DNA from: Paracidovorax oryzae ATCC 19882
GTDB lineage: Bacteria; Pseudomonadota; Gammaproteobacteria; Burkholderiales; Burkholderiaceae_C
Direction: 5' to 3'
Assembly (NCBI RefSeq): GCF_000687165.1
Contig: NZ_JMKU01000007.1
Span: forward strand, 186,001 to 250,000
Length of the DNA stretch: 64,000 nucleotides
The notes beneath the pieces are model-generated. The model made no database searches. It was not told where the DNA came from and was given only the letters and a program-made list of their open reading frames with translations. Shown one piece after another: positions 8,762 through 18,193 of the stretch. A program made the position numbers and the translations under genes. Each line of letters opens with the position of its first letter. Position 1 is the first letter of the stretch.

Positions 8762-9730
8762 ATGAAGCCCCTGACAAAACTCGCTGCCCTGGCCGCCCTC
8801 GCGCTCGGCACTGCCGGCGCCTGCGCCGATACCTATCCCTCCAAGCCCATCCGCCTCGTTGTGCCCTTCGCTGCCGGAGGCACCACGGACAACCTCGGCC
8901 GCCTGCTGGCCGCGCGACTGTCCGGAAAGCTGGGGCAGCAGGTCGTCGTCGACAACCGCGGCGGAGCCGGCGGCAACATCGGGGCGGATCTGGTCGCCAA
9001 ATCACCCGCGGACGGCTACACCCTGCTGTTCGCCACGGTCGGCACCCAATCTATCAACGGATCGCTCTACAGGAAGCTGCCCTTCGACCCCGCGAAGGAC
9101 TTCACGCCCGTCGCACCATTCGCCAGCGTGCCGAACATCCTGGTGGTCAATCCGCAGTTGCCGGTCCGGTCCGTCGCGGAACTGGTCGCCTACACCAGGT
9201 CCCGGCCGGACTCCATCAACATGGGCTCCGCCGGCAACGCATCCACCAACCACCTTTCCGGCGAACTGTTCAAGTCGATGACCGGCGCATCCTTCCTGCA
9301 CGTGCCGTACAAAGGCAGCGGCCCCGCGATGGCGGACCTGCTGGCCAATCAGATCCAGCTCATGTTCGACAACCTGCCGGGCTCGCTGCCCCAGGTGAAG
9401 GCCGGCGGCCTGCGCGCCCTGGCCGTGAGCAGCCCGGCACGCTCCCCGGTGCTGCCCGACGTACCCACCATGGCCGAAGCAGGCGTGCCGGGCTATGCAG
9501 TGGAGGTGTGGTTCGGCGTCGTGGGCCCGAAGAGCCTGCCCCGGGACATCGTGGAGCGCCTGTCGAAGGACATCACCGCCATCGCGCAGGAGAAGGCCAC
9601 CACGGACAAGCTGCTGGCGCAGGGCGCGACGCCGATGACCTCGACCCCGGAGGAATTCGCGGGCCGCATCCAGGCCGACACGGAGAAATGGGCCAGGCTC
9701 GTGCGGTCGTCCGGGGCGAGCGTGGATTGA
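8762..9730 (+). CDS. Bug-family substrate-binding protein
   Basis: A 322-residue periplasmic binding protein with signal peptide (KPLTKLAALAALALGTAGACA) and the Bug hallmarks YPSKPIRLVVPFAAGGTTDN, VVDNRGGAGGNIG, ADGYTLLF and HVPYKGSGPAMADLLA. It starts 53 bp after the lyase-like gene, in the same direction, and is probably cotranscribed with it, supplying the lyase substrate. No TctAB membrane partners are near. The start ATG at 8762 directly precedes the Lys-rich n-region; an upstream in-frame start at 8705 would lengthen the protein before the signal peptide and is less likely. Confidence 0.93.
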   Translation: MKPLTKLAALAALALGTAGACADTYPSKPIRLVVPFAAGGTTDNLGRLLAARLSGKLGQQVVVDNRGGAGGNIGADLVAKSPADGYTLLFATVGTQSINGSLYRKLPFDPAKDFTPVAPFASVPNILVVNPQLPVRSVAELVAYTRSRPDSINMGSAGNASTNHLSGELFKSMTGASFLHVPYKGSGPAMADLLANQIQLMFDNLPGSLPQVKAGGLRALAVSSPARSPVLPDVPTMAEAGVPGYAVEVWFGVVGPKSLPRDIVERLSKDITAIAQEKATTDKLLAQGATPMTSTPEEFAGRIQADTEKWARLVRSSGASVD

Positions 9731-9752
9731 GGGCGGCACCGGAGGCACGCTC

Positions 9753-10790
9753 CTAGGTTGGTGTAACCGGAATGCCCGCCTGCCTTCGCACTGCTGCCCG
9801 CCGCGTCCTCCAGGCCATCAACGGGCGCTCCACGGCGCGGTGCACCGCATAGCCGGCAACGCAATTGGCCAAGAAGAATACCGATGCCATGCCCAGCCAC
9901 GACGTCAGTCCGGACACCTCTACAGCAGAGACGGAAAAGGGTTGCACCAGGTAGAAGGAATAGGACCAGCCGCCGAACCACGACAGCACGCGCGGGACCA
10001 TGGCCCCGCACCTTTCCAGGCTCACGCAGCCGAAGAGCAGGATGGCGCACGGCACGCCCCATGTCAGAGCCCTCAGCATGCCGATACCGAAAATCGATAA
10101 CGGTCCCGCATGGGCAGCGATATAAGGCCGTTCCTGCATGTTCGTCAGCACGAAGCAGGCCCCCAGCACCGCAGCGGCCAGCGCGAACGGCCATTTCAGT
10201 GGCAGCCGGCTCTTGCAGAGCCACACACCCATGAGGAACTCCAGCATCAACGGCGTGCCGATGAAATGCAGCGCCATCATCCGGTCAGGAGCGAAGTAGC
10301 CTTGCACCAGCAGCGCCAGGACCAGTCCCGTGAAGAGCAGGTGCCACCGGCCCCTGGAAAGTGACATGGACAGAGCGACGAGCATGTACAGCCAGATCTC
10401 GACGCCAACGGACCATCCGAGATAGAGGGCCGGATTGGTATAAGCCGTCCTGTCGAAGACAGGCACCAGCATGAAGGTGTTCCACAACACGTTGAGCGCG
10501 GGACCCCAGACCCCGAGCACCCACAGCGCGACGAGCGACACCAGGTAGTAGAGCGGCAGCACGCGCAACAGCCGGTCCTCGACGAACTGGCGGACCGGTA
10601 CGGGCTTTTCAGCGGCGAGGGCAACCACGAAACCCGAGATCACGAAAAACAGGTCCACCCCGATTTCGAAACCGAACACGGGTGGCGCAGGAGCCTGCGG
10701 AGTCCGAGGTACGTGTGCGAGCAACACCATCACGGCAGCGATGCCGCGCAAGGCCTGGATGGAGAAAAGCGTCGCGCGCGCCTCGTGCAT
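9753..10790 (-). CDS. acyltransferase 3 family membrane protein
   Basis: A 345-residue integral membrane protein of the OafA/YrhL acyltransferase-3 family. It starts IQALRGIAAVMVLLAHV, with the conserved RG.A...V...H segment, followed by the GVDLFFVISGFV motif (residues 44-55) and about ten hydrophobic helices. Such enzymes transfer acetyl or other acyl groups to surface polysaccharides, lipids or small molecules. There is no adjoining polysaccharide cluster, so the acceptor is unknown. It is convergent with the Bug gene before it. Confidence 0.9.
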   Translation of the reverse strand: MHEARATLFSIQALRGIAAVMVLLAHVPRTPQAPAPPVFGFEIGVDLFFVISGFVVALAAEKPVPVRQFVEDRLLRVLPLYYLVSLVALWVLGVWGPALNVLWNTFMLVPVFDRTAYTNPALYLGWSVGVEIWLYMLVALSMSLSRGRWHLLFTGLVLALLVQGYFAPDRMMALHFIGTPLMLEFLMGVWLCKSRLPLKWPFALAAAVLGACFVLTNMQERPYIAAHAGPLSIFGIGMLRALTWGVPCAILLFGCVSLERCGAMVPRVLSWFGGWSYSFYLVQPFSVSAVEVSGLTSWLGMASVFFLANCVAGYAVHRAVERPLMAWRTRRAAVRRQAGIPVTPT

Positions 10791-10824
10791 GGAGCAGATA
10801 TTCCCGCCATGGGAACCAAAGACA

Positions 10825-10859
10825 AAAGCCGCTACAGCTTTCAGAGCTGTAGCGGCTTT
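10825..10859 (-). terminator. rho-independent terminator after tRNA-His
   Basis: A perfect 15-bp stem (10825-10839 with 10845-10859) and a 5-nt loop. On the minus strand it follows the tRNA-His by 8 bp and ends in CTTTTGTCTTT, so it probably ends the tRNA transcript. Confidence 0.85.
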
Positions 10860-10866
10860 GTTGATC

Positions 10867-10943
10867 TGGGGTGGCTGATGGGACTCGAACCCACGACGAC
10901 AGGAATCACAATCCTGGACTCTACCAACTGAGCTACAGCCACC
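10867..10943 (-). tRNA. tRNA-His (GTG)
   Basis: The minus strand folds as a tRNA with anticodon GTG. The 5' end encodes the extra G(-1) that is specific to tRNA-His, paired with C73, and the 3' CCA is encoded. TTCGAGTCC is present in the T arm. Confidence 0.95.
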
Positions 10944-10994
10944 GTAGCCTCGAATTATAGCCGGATAAAAACCTATCCGCCTATATTCCTGGCA

Positions 10995-12923
10995 TCAATT
11001 TTCCGCGGCGGGGGTGCCGTCGCCCGTCGGGCGGGCCACCTTGAACTGGACCTTGAAGCGGTCCTTGAGCAGTTCGTAGTAGGCCATGGCTTCGGCCTGG
11101 GCCTCGGCTTCGGCGTACTGCTGTTGCTGCTGGCGCGCCACGGCCGGGTCCGCGGGGTCGCGCGGCACGATGCGGTCCACCTTGATGACGGCGTAGCCCT
11201 GGGCGCCCAGGGGGGTGCCGGCGAAGGCGGGCAGCGTGTCGGCATTCACCTGCAGCGCGGCATCCACCACGGGGCGGGGCTGGCCTTCGGGCTTGTCGCG
11301 CGAGACGGTCACGGGCGCGCCCAGGCCGGTGGCGCTGGCCGGAGCGGCCTTCCAGGCGGCCACCTTGGCCTCGCCTTCCTTGCGCGCCAGTTCGGCGGAG
11401 CGCTCGGCCACGAAGAGTTCGCGCACGCGGGTCTTCACTTGGTCGAAGGACGGGGTGGACGCCGGCGTGTAGGCAGCGATGCGGCCGGCCACCAGGGTGC
11501 TGGGCGCCGTCTCGATGGCCTCGGTGTTGCGCTTGTTCTGCACGGAGTCGGACGAGAACAGGGCCTCCAGGAAGCGGCCGTTGGCCAGCGGGCCCTGGGC
11601 GCCGGGGCGCGGGGTGCGCGTCACGTCGCTGGCGGTCTGCACCTTCAGCTTGAGCTTGTCGGCCACGGGCTGCAGGCTGTCGGCCTGCTCGTACACGGTG
11701 TTGGAGAACACCTCGGCCAGTTCGGCGAACTTGCGCTGCGCCTGCTGCTGCTTGGCTTCCGTCTCCAGCTTGGCGCGCACTTCCTCGAAGGTCGGCTGCT
11801 TCGGCGTCTTGACGTCGTTGAGCTGGATGATGTGGTAGCCGTACTCGCTCTCCACCAAGTCGCTGATGTCGCCCTTCTTCATCGAGAAGGCGGCGTCCTC
11901 GAACGGCTTGACCATGTCGCCGCGCTTGAAGAAGCCCAGGTCGCCGCCGGAAGGCGCGGAGCCGCTGTCCTGCGAGTTCTTGCGGGCCACCTCGGCAAAG
12001 GTGTTGGGCGCCTTGCGCACCTGCTCCAGCAGCGCCTGCGCGCGGGCCTTGGCCTTCTCGCGGTCGGCGGCGGGAGCATCCTTGGGCGCGTTGATCAGGA
12101 TGTGGCTGGCACGGCGCTCTTCCTTGCCGGCGAGGCGCTCGAGGTTTTCCTTGTAGTAGGTGCGCAGGTCGTCCTCGCTCAGCGTGATGCTGGCGCGCAC
12201 GGCGTCCAGGTCGAGCACCACGTACTGCACGTCGGCGTGCTCGGGCTGGCGGAACTGCGCCTCGTGGGCCTTGTAGTAGGCCTGGAGCTCGTCGTCGGTG
12301 GGCGTGACCTTGGCGGCGAAATCCTTGGCGTCGAAGCGGGCGACGCGGATCTCGCGGCGCTGGTAGAGCGAATCCAGCGCGAGGCGTGCCGGCTCCTGGG
12401 CCGCGAAGGCGGAGCCCATCACGCCGCCCATCACCTGGCTGAGGGAGAGCTCGCGGCGCACGTTGTTTTCGAAGCCCTCGGGCGTGAGGCCCTGGGAACC
12501 CACGAGCGCGCGGTAGGCCTCTGCATCCAGCGAGCCATCGGGGCGCTTGAGCGCGGCGATGGCGGGAATGCCCTGCAGCGTGCGGGCCAGCTGGGCGTCG
12601 CTCGTGACCAAGTGCATCTTGACGGCGGCGGCCTGCATCACGCGGTCGCGCACCAGGCGCTCCAGCGTGGCGTAGCGCGCGCGGGGCGAATCGAGCAGCT
12701 TGGCATCCACCGAGGGCGACTGCGCGCGGATGCGGTCCGTTTCCATACGATGCGCGTTGTCCCAGTCGTCCTGGGTGATGTCATGGCCATCCACGCGCGC
12801 CACCACGGCGCTCTTGCTGGTGAAGTAGTTCCGGTCGATGCCCACGAGCACAAACGACGGAATGATCAGCAAGAACAGCACGATCATGACGACCTTGGAG
12901 TGCTTGCGGATGGATTCGAACAT
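10995..12923 (-). CDS. ppiD: periplasmic folding chaperone / peptidyl-prolyl isomerase PpiD
   Basis: A 642-residue SurA/PpiD-type protein. It has a short cytoplasmic start (MFESIRKHSK), one N-terminal membrane anchor (VVMIVLFLLIIPSFVLVGI), a SurA-like N-terminal chaperone region, and a parvulin PPIase domain around residues 270-370 (RRASHILINAPKD, SGGDLGFFKRGDMVKPFEDAAFSMKKGDISDLVESEYGYHIIQL). It acts at the periplasmic face of the inner membrane, where it helps outer-membrane and secreted proteins fold. The length fits the family. It lies just downstream of a tRNA-Val gene with a terminator hairpin between them, and thus has its own promoter. Confidence 0.95.
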   Translation of the reverse strand: MFESIRKHSKVVMIVLFLLIIPSFVLVGIDRNYFTSKSAVVARVDGHDITQDDWDNAHRMETDRIRAQSPSVDAKLLDSPRARYATLERLVRDRVMQAAAVKMHLVTSDAQLARTLQGIPAIAALKRPDGSLDAEAYRALVGSQGLTPEGFENNVRRELSLSQVMGGVMGSAFAAQEPARLALDSLYQRREIRVARFDAKDFAAKVTPTDDELQAYYKAHEAQFRQPEHADVQYVVLDLDAVRASITLSEDDLRTYYKENLERLAGKEERRASHILINAPKDAPAADREKAKARAQALLEQVRKAPNTFAEVARKNSQDSGSAPSGGDLGFFKRGDMVKPFEDAAFSMKKGDISDLVESEYGYHIIQLNDVKTPKQPTFEEVRAKLETEAKQQQAQRKFAELAEVFSNTVYEQADSLQPVADKLKLKVQTASDVTRTPRPGAQGPLANGRFLEALFSSDSVQNKRNTEAIETAPSTLVAGRIAAYTPASTPSFDQVKTRVRELFVAERSAELARKEGEAKVAAWKAAPASATGLGAPVTVSRDKPEGQPRPVVDAALQVNADTLPAFAGTPLGAQGYAVIKVDRIVPRDPADPAVARQQQQQYAEAEAQAEAMAYYELLKDRFKVQFKVARPTGDGTPAAEN

Positions 12924-12951
12924 GGTTTCGATCTTTCAATGGCGACAAAAG

Positions 12952-12977
12952 AAAAGGCGAACTCTCGTTCGCCTTTT
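12952..12977 (-). terminator. terminator hairpin between tRNA-Val and ppiD
   Basis: An 11-bp perfect stem (12952-12962 with 12967-12977) with loop TCTC. On the minus strand the 3' arm ends in a T run, so it would stop transcripts from hupB and tRNA-Val before ppiD. Confidence 0.8.
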
Positions 12978-12983
12978 GATCGG

Positions 12984-13059
12984 TGGTGGGTGCTGACGGG
13001 GTCGAACCGCCGACCTACGCCTTGTAAGGGCGCCGCTCTACCAACTGAGCTAAGCACCC
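12984..13059 (-). tRNA. tRNA-Val (TAC)
   Basis: The minus strand gives a 76-nt cloverleaf with 5' GGGTGCT, anticodon loop CTTACAA (anticodon TAC, valine), TTCGA in the T arm and an encoded 3' CCA. It lies 18 bp downstream of the HU gene. Confidence 0.95.
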
Positions 13060-13077
13060 CACCTTGAACCTTGAGCC

Positions 13078-13350
13078 TCAGTTGAGGGCATCCTTCAATG
13101 CCTTGCCGGGGCGGAACTTCGGAACTTTAGCAGCCTTGATCTTAATCGTATCGCCCGTACGGGGATTGCGGCCCGTGCGCGCAGCGCGCTTGCCCACCGC
13201 GAAGGTGCCGAAACCGACCAGAGACACCGTGCCGCCCTTCTTCAGGGTCTTCTTGACCGACTCGATCATGGATTCCAGGGCGCGCGCAGCGGCTGCCTTG
13301 GAGATGTCGGCGTTGGTCGCAATTTGCTCAATCAGTTCGGACTTGTTCAC
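13078..13350 (-). CDS. hupB: DNA-binding protein HU
   Basis: A 90-residue HU/IHF-family nucleoid protein: [21 protein letters not shown], then [27 protein letters not shown], the DNA-gripping beta arm, and [20 protein letters not shown]. The start is a GTG at 13350 preceded by GAGAGGC; longer frames upstream are not part of the gene. HU binds DNA as a dimer without strong sequence specificity and compacts the chromosome. The length is exactly that of the family. The 300-bp stretch between this gene and pgsA (13351-13658) holds its promoter and nothing else that can be recognised. Confidence 0.96.
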   Translation of the reverse strand: MNKSELIEQIATNADISKAAAARALESMIESVKKTLKKGGTVSLVGFGTFAVGKRAARTGRNPRTGDTIKIKAAKVPKFRPGKALKDALN

Positions 13351-13658
13351 AAGAAGCCTCTCGGGAAAGGATGTGGAGGAAATGTCTGGCGCGTATCTGG
13401 CCTTCACACGCGCCGGAACAGCCGCTGCTGCGCGGGGTTCGTACGGGGCGTGAGAGGGGCTGGCATGGGGCAGATGCCGCTGTGCCAGATTAAAGCCATC
13501 GACTTTCCGGGTGTCAATACAACGGGCCGTTTTGCGACGGCGGAAGATGTGGATTTTAGCGGCAATTCCGGAGGTGCCAGGCGATGCGCGGGGTTTGCGC
13601 AACGGGCGCCGCGCGTTCTATCGCAAGCCCCCATTGACATGCGGCAGGGGCTGCCCGG

Positions 13659-14225
13659 TCAGCGCTTGACGCGTGCGCGGATCTCCGGCAAAGCCTTCTG
13701 CAGGTAATAGACCATCGACCACACGGTGAGCACCGCGGCCAGCCAGATCAGCCACGTGCCCCACACGCCCGTGTCGATGGCGCCGGCACGCCCGTCGTAG
13801 AGCAGGAACGGAATGGCGACCATCTGCACCGTGGTCTTCACCTTGCCCAGCATGTGCACCGCCACGCTGCGGGAGGCGCCGATCTGCGCCATCCATTCGC
13901 GCAGGGCGGAGATCGCGATCTCCCGGCCGATGATGATGAGCGCCACGAACACGTCGGCACGCTGCAGGTGCACCAGCACGAGCAGCGATGCGCAGACGAG
14001 GAATTTGTCGGCGACGGGATCGAGGAAGGCGCCGAAGGAGGAGGTCTGGTTCAGCTTGCGCGCCAGGTAGCCGTCGAGCCAGTCGGTGGCGGCGAAGACC
14101 ACGAACATCACCGTGGCGATGAGGTTGCGCGTGGCCGGCTCCAGCGGCGCGTAGAACACGCCCACGATCAAGGGTATCGCGACGATGCGCGTCCAGGTCA
14201 TGATGGTGGGGATGGTCAGGAACAT
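13659..14225 (-). CDS. pgsA: CDP-diacylglycerol-glycerol-3-phosphate 3-phosphatidyltransferase
   Basis: A 188-residue integral membrane enzyme of the CDP-alcohol phosphatidyltransferase family. The motif D-G-x2-A-R-x8-G-x3-D-x3-D is visible as DGYLARKLNQTSSFGAFLDPVADK (residues 51-74). It makes phosphatidylglycerol phosphate, the committed step to phosphatidylglycerol and cardiolipin, at the inner membrane. It lies 37 bp downstream of uvrC in the same direction, the common proteobacterial uvrC-pgsA order, and probably shares its transcript. Confidence 0.95.
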   Translation of the reverse strand: MFLTIPTIMTWTRIVAIPLIVGVFYAPLEPATRNLIATVMFVVFAATDWLDGYLARKLNQTSSFGAFLDPVADKFLVCASLLVLVHLQRADVFVALIIIGREIAISALREWMAQIGASRSVAVHMLGKVKTTVQMVAIPFLLYDGRAGAIDTGVWGTWLIWLAAVLTVWSMVYYLQKALPEIRARVKR

Positions 14226-14262
14226 GGGCCGATTGTGTCATGCCACCATGGCCGCCGCCCGC

Positions 14263-16275
14263 TCAGCGCAGCGCCCGGTAGATCTCCTGCGCGAGCTCCA
14301 GCGAGATGCCGTCCACCGTGGCCAGGTCCTCCACGCTGGCGGCCGCCACGCCCCGCACTCCGCCGAAGCGCTGCAGCAGGCGCGCGCGCTTCTTGGGCCC
14401 CACGCCGGGGATCTCCTCCAGCTGCCCGCCGCCCACGCGCACCTTGGCGCGCGCGGCGCGCATGCCGGTGATGGCGAAGCGGTGGGCCTCGTCGCGGATC
14501 TGGGCCACGAGCATGAGCGCGGCGGAGTCGCGCCCGAGGTAGATCTTCTCGCGGCCATCGGCGAAGACGAGTTCCTCCAGCCCGACCTTGCGGCCCTCGC
14601 CTTTCTCCACGCCGACGATGCGGGTGAGGTCCAGGCCCAGTTCGGTGAACACCTCGCGCGCCATGCTGACCTGCCCCTTGCCGCCGTCGATCAGGACCAG
14701 GTCCGGCAGGCGCGCCTGTCCGGGTGCCGGCTCGGCGCCGCCGGCCTCGCGCTGCGCTTCCACGACCTTGCTGTAGCGCCGTGTGAGCACCTGCCGCATG
14801 GCGGCGTAATCGTCACCGCCGGTGATGCCTTCGATCTTGTAGCGGCGGTATTCGCTGCTCTGCATGCGGTGGTGGTGGAAGACCACGCACGATGCCTGCG
14901 TGGCCTCGCCCGCCGTGTGGGAGATGTCGAAGCACTCGATGGTGAGCGATTCCAGGTCGTCCATGGGCAGGTCCAGCGCCTCGGCCAGTGCGCGCGTGCG
15001 GGCCTGCTGGGAGCCCTCTTCGGAAAGCAGCCGCGCGAGCTGGATGTCGGCGTTCTTCTGCGCCATGTCCAGCCAGGCGCGGCGCTGCTCGCGCGGCTGG
15101 TGCACCGCGCCCACGCGGATGCCTGCCTGCAGCGAGAGCGCCTCCAGCAGCGCGCGATCCACCGGCTCGCTGGTGACGAGCACGGGCGGCACGGGCACGC
15201 CGATGTAGTGCTGGGCGATGAAGGCCTCCAGCACCTGCACCTCCAGCGAGCGCTGCGGGGCTCGGGGTGCGGAGGGGGAGGCCTGCGCCGAGCCTGCCGT
15301 TTCGGCAGCGCCATCGGGGCCGTCGCTCCCGTCGCCCCCCTCCTCCAGCTGGTACACCGCGGCGGCGTCTTCCACGTGGACGGGGAAGTACGGCCGGTCG
15401 CCCAGGTGGCGGCCGCCGCGCACCATGGCGAGGTTGACGCAGGCGCGGCCGCCCAGCACCTTCACGGCCAGGATGTCCACGTCCTTGTCGGAGACCGTCT
15501 CGATGGCCTGCTGGTGCAGCACGCGCGACAGCGCCGTGATCTGGTTGCGGATGTCCGCCGCCTGCTCGAACTCCAGCCGTTCGGAGTGCGCCATCATGCG
15601 CGCCTCCAGGGCCTCCAGCAGTTCCCTGGTCTCGCCACGCAGCATGGCGTCGGCGTTGCGCACGTCCAGCGCATAGGCCTCGGGAGAGATCAGGTCCACG
15701 CAAGGGCCCGAGCAGCGCTTGATCTGGTAGAGCAGGCAGGGGCGCGTGCGGTTGGCGAAGACGGTGTCCTCGCAGGTGCGCAGCCGGAACACCTTCTGCA
15801 GCAGCAGGATGGTTTCCTTCACCGCCCAGGCACCGGGATAGGGCCCGAAATAGCGATGCCGCTTGTCCATCGAGCCGCGGTAATACGCGACGCGCGGGAA
15901 GCGCTGGCCGGGCTGCTCGCCGGTGCCGTCGCGCGCTGCCACGCCGGTGATCTTCAGGTAGGGATAGCTCTTGTCGTCGCGGAACAGGATGTTGTAGCGC
16001 GGGTTGAGCGTCTTGATGAGGTTGTTTTCCAGCAGCAGCGCCTCGGCCTCGGAGCGCACCACGGTGGTCTCCAGCCGCGCGATCTTGCCGACCATGTGGC
16101 CGATGCGCGTGCCCCCATGGGTCTTGGTGAAATAGCTGGAAACGCGCTTTTTCAGGTTGCGGGCCTTGCCCACGTAGAGCAGCCCGCCCTGGGCGTCGAA
16201 ATAGCGGTACACGCCCGGCAGGGGCGGCAGCGAGGCCACCTGCGCGAGCAGTTCATCGGAGTGCACGTCGGACAT
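14263..16275 (-). CDS. uvrC: excinuclease ABC subunit C
   Basis: A 670-residue UvrC. The GIY-YIG endonuclease domain is at residues 15-95 ([26 protein letters not shown]), then the Cys-containing region, the UvrB-binding UVR segment ([24 protein letters not shown]), the RNase H-like 5' nuclease domain ([12 protein letters not shown]) and the C-terminal helix-hairpin-helix pair ([18 protein letters not shown]). It makes the dual incisions in nucleotide excision repair with UvrAB. The start at 16275 begins [10 protein letters not shown], as in relatives; the frame is open far upstream but only as a shadow. An extra low-complexity insert rich in Gly/Ser/Ala lies near residues 310-330. Confidence 0.96.
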   Translation of the reverse strand: MSDVHSDELLAQVASLPPLPGVYRYFDAQGGLLYVGKARNLKKRVSSYFTKTHGGTRIGHMVGKIARLETTVVRSEAEALLLENNLIKTLNPRYNILFRDDKSYPYLKITGVAARDGTGEQPGQRFPRVAYYRGSMDKRHRYFGPYPGAWAVKETILLLQKVFRLRTCEDTVFANRTRPCLLYQIKRCSGPCVDLISPEAYALDVRNADAMLRGETRELLEALEARMMAHSERLEFEQAADIRNQITALSRVLHQQAIETVSDKDVDILAVKVLGGRACVNLAMVRGGRHLGDRPYFPVHVEDAAAVYQLEEGGDGSDGPDGAAETAGSAQASPSAPRAPQRSLEVQVLEAFIAQHYIGVPVPPVLVTSEPVDRALLEALSLQAGIRVGAVHQPREQRRAWLDMAQKNADIQLARLLSEEGSQQARTRALAEALDLPMDDLESLTIECFDISHTAGEATQASCVVFHHHRMQSSEYRRYKIEGITGGDDYAAMRQVLTRRYSKVVEAQREAGGAEPAPGQARLPDLVLIDGGKGQVSMAREVFTELGLDLTRIVGVEKGEGRKVGLEELVFADGREKIYLGRDSAALMLVAQIRDEAHRFAITGMRAARAKVRVGGGQLEEIPGVGPKKRARLLQRFGGVRGVAAASVEDLATVDGISLELAQEIYRALR

Positions 16276-16349
16276 GGTGCGTATTGTGGCCGGCACGCAC
16301 GGCCGCGCCGGGCGGGGCCGTGCGATGGCCCGTGCCCGGCCGGGCTTTG

Positions 16350-17114
16350 TCAGTGGTCGCCGTAGGCGCGGCGCACCAGGGCGGCCGCGAGGATCCCGGA
16401 CGGATCCACCAGCGACCAGCCGGCGGCATCCGGCGCATCGGGCAGCGCCAGGGGAATCTCCGTGCAGGCCATGACGAGCGGAACGTCGCCATGCTGCGCG
16501 CGCACCGCCCGCCCCACATCGGCGAACCGCCGGCGGGCCAGGGCCATGTCGCCGGCCTTCACGCCGTCGTAGATGCCTTCCATGAGCCATTCCTTCGCCT
16601 CGGCGGAGGGCAGCACGCATTCCACGCCATGGGTGGCGAAGGCCTCGTCGTACAGCCCCATGCCGTAGGTGCCCTGCGTGGCCAGCAGCGCCGCACGGCG
16701 GATGCCGCGGCGCTGCAGCTCGGCGGCGGTCTCCCGCGCGATGTGCAGCAATTCCACGCCCGGCACGCGCTCCTGCAGCGCCGCATGCCAGGCATGCGCC
16801 GTATTGCACGACATGGCCGCAGCGCGGGCCCCCACCACGGCCAGGCGCTCCAGCGCCGACACCAGCCCCTCGAGCGGCTGGGGCGCCGCGGGGTCGCGCA
16901 GGGCCTGCGTGCGGTCCACCACCGGCACCTGGGCGATCCAGTGCTCGGGAAACGCCTGGTCGCGCACCGGCTGGCCGTGCTCGCGCAGCCACTGCTCCGA
17001 CGCGTGCACGAACAGGCGCGCGAAATCCACGCCCGCGGCGGGGCCCATGCCGGCCACGATGCCGACGGTCATCACTCGCATGGCGCCAGTGGACGGATTT
17101 GCAGTTTCAGTCAT
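16350..17114 (-). CDS. aspartate/glutamate racemase family protein
   Basis: A 254-residue cofactor-independent racemase. The start [22 protein letters not shown] is the family signature, and the two catalytic cysteines are seen in [10 protein letters not shown] and [11 protein letters not shown]. It interconverts L- and D-aspartate or a related amino acid in the cytoplasm. It lies at the 3' end of the peptide-utilisation operon, 201 bp after dppA, which suggests it handles D-amino acids or beta-aspartyl products released by the upstream peptidases. The start at 17114 has only a weak GAG ribosome site; an internal ATG at 17081 is possible. Confidence 0.87.
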   Translation of the reverse strand: MTETANPSTGAMRVMTVGIVAGMGPAAGVDFARLFVHASEQWLREHGQPVRDQAFPEHWIAQVPVVDRTQALRDPAAPQPLEGLVSALERLAVVGARAAAMSCNTAHAWHAALQERVPGVELLHIARETAAELQRRGIRRAALLATQGTYGMGLYDEAFATHGVECVLPSAEAKEWLMEGIYDGVKAGDMALARRRFADVGRAVRAQHGDVPLVMACTEIPLALPDAPDAAGWSLVDPSGILAAALVRRAYGDH

Positions 17115-17315
17115 CTCGTTATCCCAACAATCACTCGCATAGTGCGCAATCCATGCAACAGGCACAGCGTCACCCATCAGAAGGCCGCGGAGCAGGCCAC
17201 GCCAGCAGGCGCCGTGGAACTGGCTTCGCCAGGCCACCGGCGTCGTCCCCCTGCCCGCCGTGCGCAGCACGGCGAGAGCGGGGGGAAGGCGCATAGCGCC
17301 TCAGGGGGGTGTTCC

Positions 17316-18134
17316 CTATCTCAGCATGCTGGACATAGCGGAGAGGCCATTGATCATCCGCACCGCCGATTCGGTATCGGGTGCAGTGAACCGCAGCGCG
17401 CCGGCCTCCGTGCGCTCCAGCGTGGGCCACTGGCAGAACAGGTCGGCCAGCGCCACCGACTGCGCCTCCAGGTCCACCGTGACGGGGCCGTCGATGCGGA
17501 ACGGCCGGGCCTGGCCGGCCCGGGCCGTGGCCTGGGCCACGCCTTCGCGGATCGCGGCGCAGGCGCGTTCGGGCGACAGGCTGATGCCGCTGTTGGCGCC
17601 CGTGGCGCGCTTGGTCTGCACGAACTGCGCGTGCGGGAACAGGTCCCGCGTCTCCGCGATGAAGGCATCGTCGCCGGACGCGGCGATGACCGGCGCGCCA
17701 TAGGCCCCCGCGAGGGCGCCGTAGATGCCGGCTTCGCCCAGTTCGCGCCCGTTGAGCGAGATGCGGGCGAACGCGAAGCTGTTGATGGTATGGGCCAGGA
17801 TGCCGTGGGCCCGCGATTTCGCGTGGTAGCCGATGAAGCAGACGCCGTCCACGCCCAGTTCCACGCCGGCCACCATGCTCAGGTAGCGCGGCTTGCCCTG
17901 GATGGCCTGGGCGCGCGGATCGAGCAGGTCCGGCGGCATGTTGCGAAAGCCCCCGTGCGAATCGTTGACGAACACCTCGGCGGCGCCGCCATCGAAAGCC
18001 CCGGCGATGGCGGCATTCGCCTCCGCGGCCATGAGGCGCCGCGCGCGCTCGTATTCCGGGTTGCCGGCGCGCACCTGCTCGGGGTGATAGACGCCGGCCA
18101 CGCCTTCGATATCGACGGAGATGAGGATTTTCAT
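17316..18134 (-). CDS. M55-family D-aminopeptidase (DppA-like)
   Basis: A 272-residue zinc peptidase of the M55 family. The metal-binding residues are recognisable in SVDIEGVAGV (Asp8, Glu10), NDSHGG, GYHAKS and GREL-GEAG. Members such as Bacillus DppA cleave D-Ala-containing peptides as ring decamers. It lies 59 bp after the P1-family peptidase, in an operon with a GsiABCD-type importer, so its likely role is to break down imported D-amino-acid or cell-wall peptides. A GC-rich palindrome in the 200-bp gap after it may mark transcript processing. Confidence 0.9.
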   Translation of the reverse strand: MKILISVDIEGVAGVYHPEQVRAGNPEYERARRLMAAEANAAIAGAFDGGAAEVFVNDSHGGFRNMPPDLLDPRAQAIQGKPRYLSMVAGVELGVDGVCFIGYHAKSRAHGILAHTINSFAFARISLNGRELGEAGIYGALAGAYGAPVIAASGDDAFIAETRDLFPHAQFVQTKRATGANSGISLSPERACAAIREGVAQATARAGQARPFRIDGPVTVDLEAQSVALADLFCQWPTLERTEAGALRFTAPDTESAVRMINGLSAMSSMLR

Positions 18135-18193
18135 GGAACGCTGCACTGGGCAGAAAAAGAAGGGGTGGGCGTGGGAGGCTGCGGGCGGCCCGT

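Noticed and set aside
11124-13067. 647-codon plus-strand frame opposite ppiD
   Set aside because: It is antisense to a clear PpiD and runs through a tRNA gene; its composition (Leu/Gly/Ala/Arg/His) is typical of an antisense frame.
14185-16365. 726-codon plus-strand frame opposite uvrC
   Set aside because: It mirrors a well-conserved uvrC; no domain or ribosome site is present.
16276-16992. N-terminal extension of the uvrC frame
   Set aside because: It overlaps the racemase gene in another frame and the canonical UvrC start lies at 16275.
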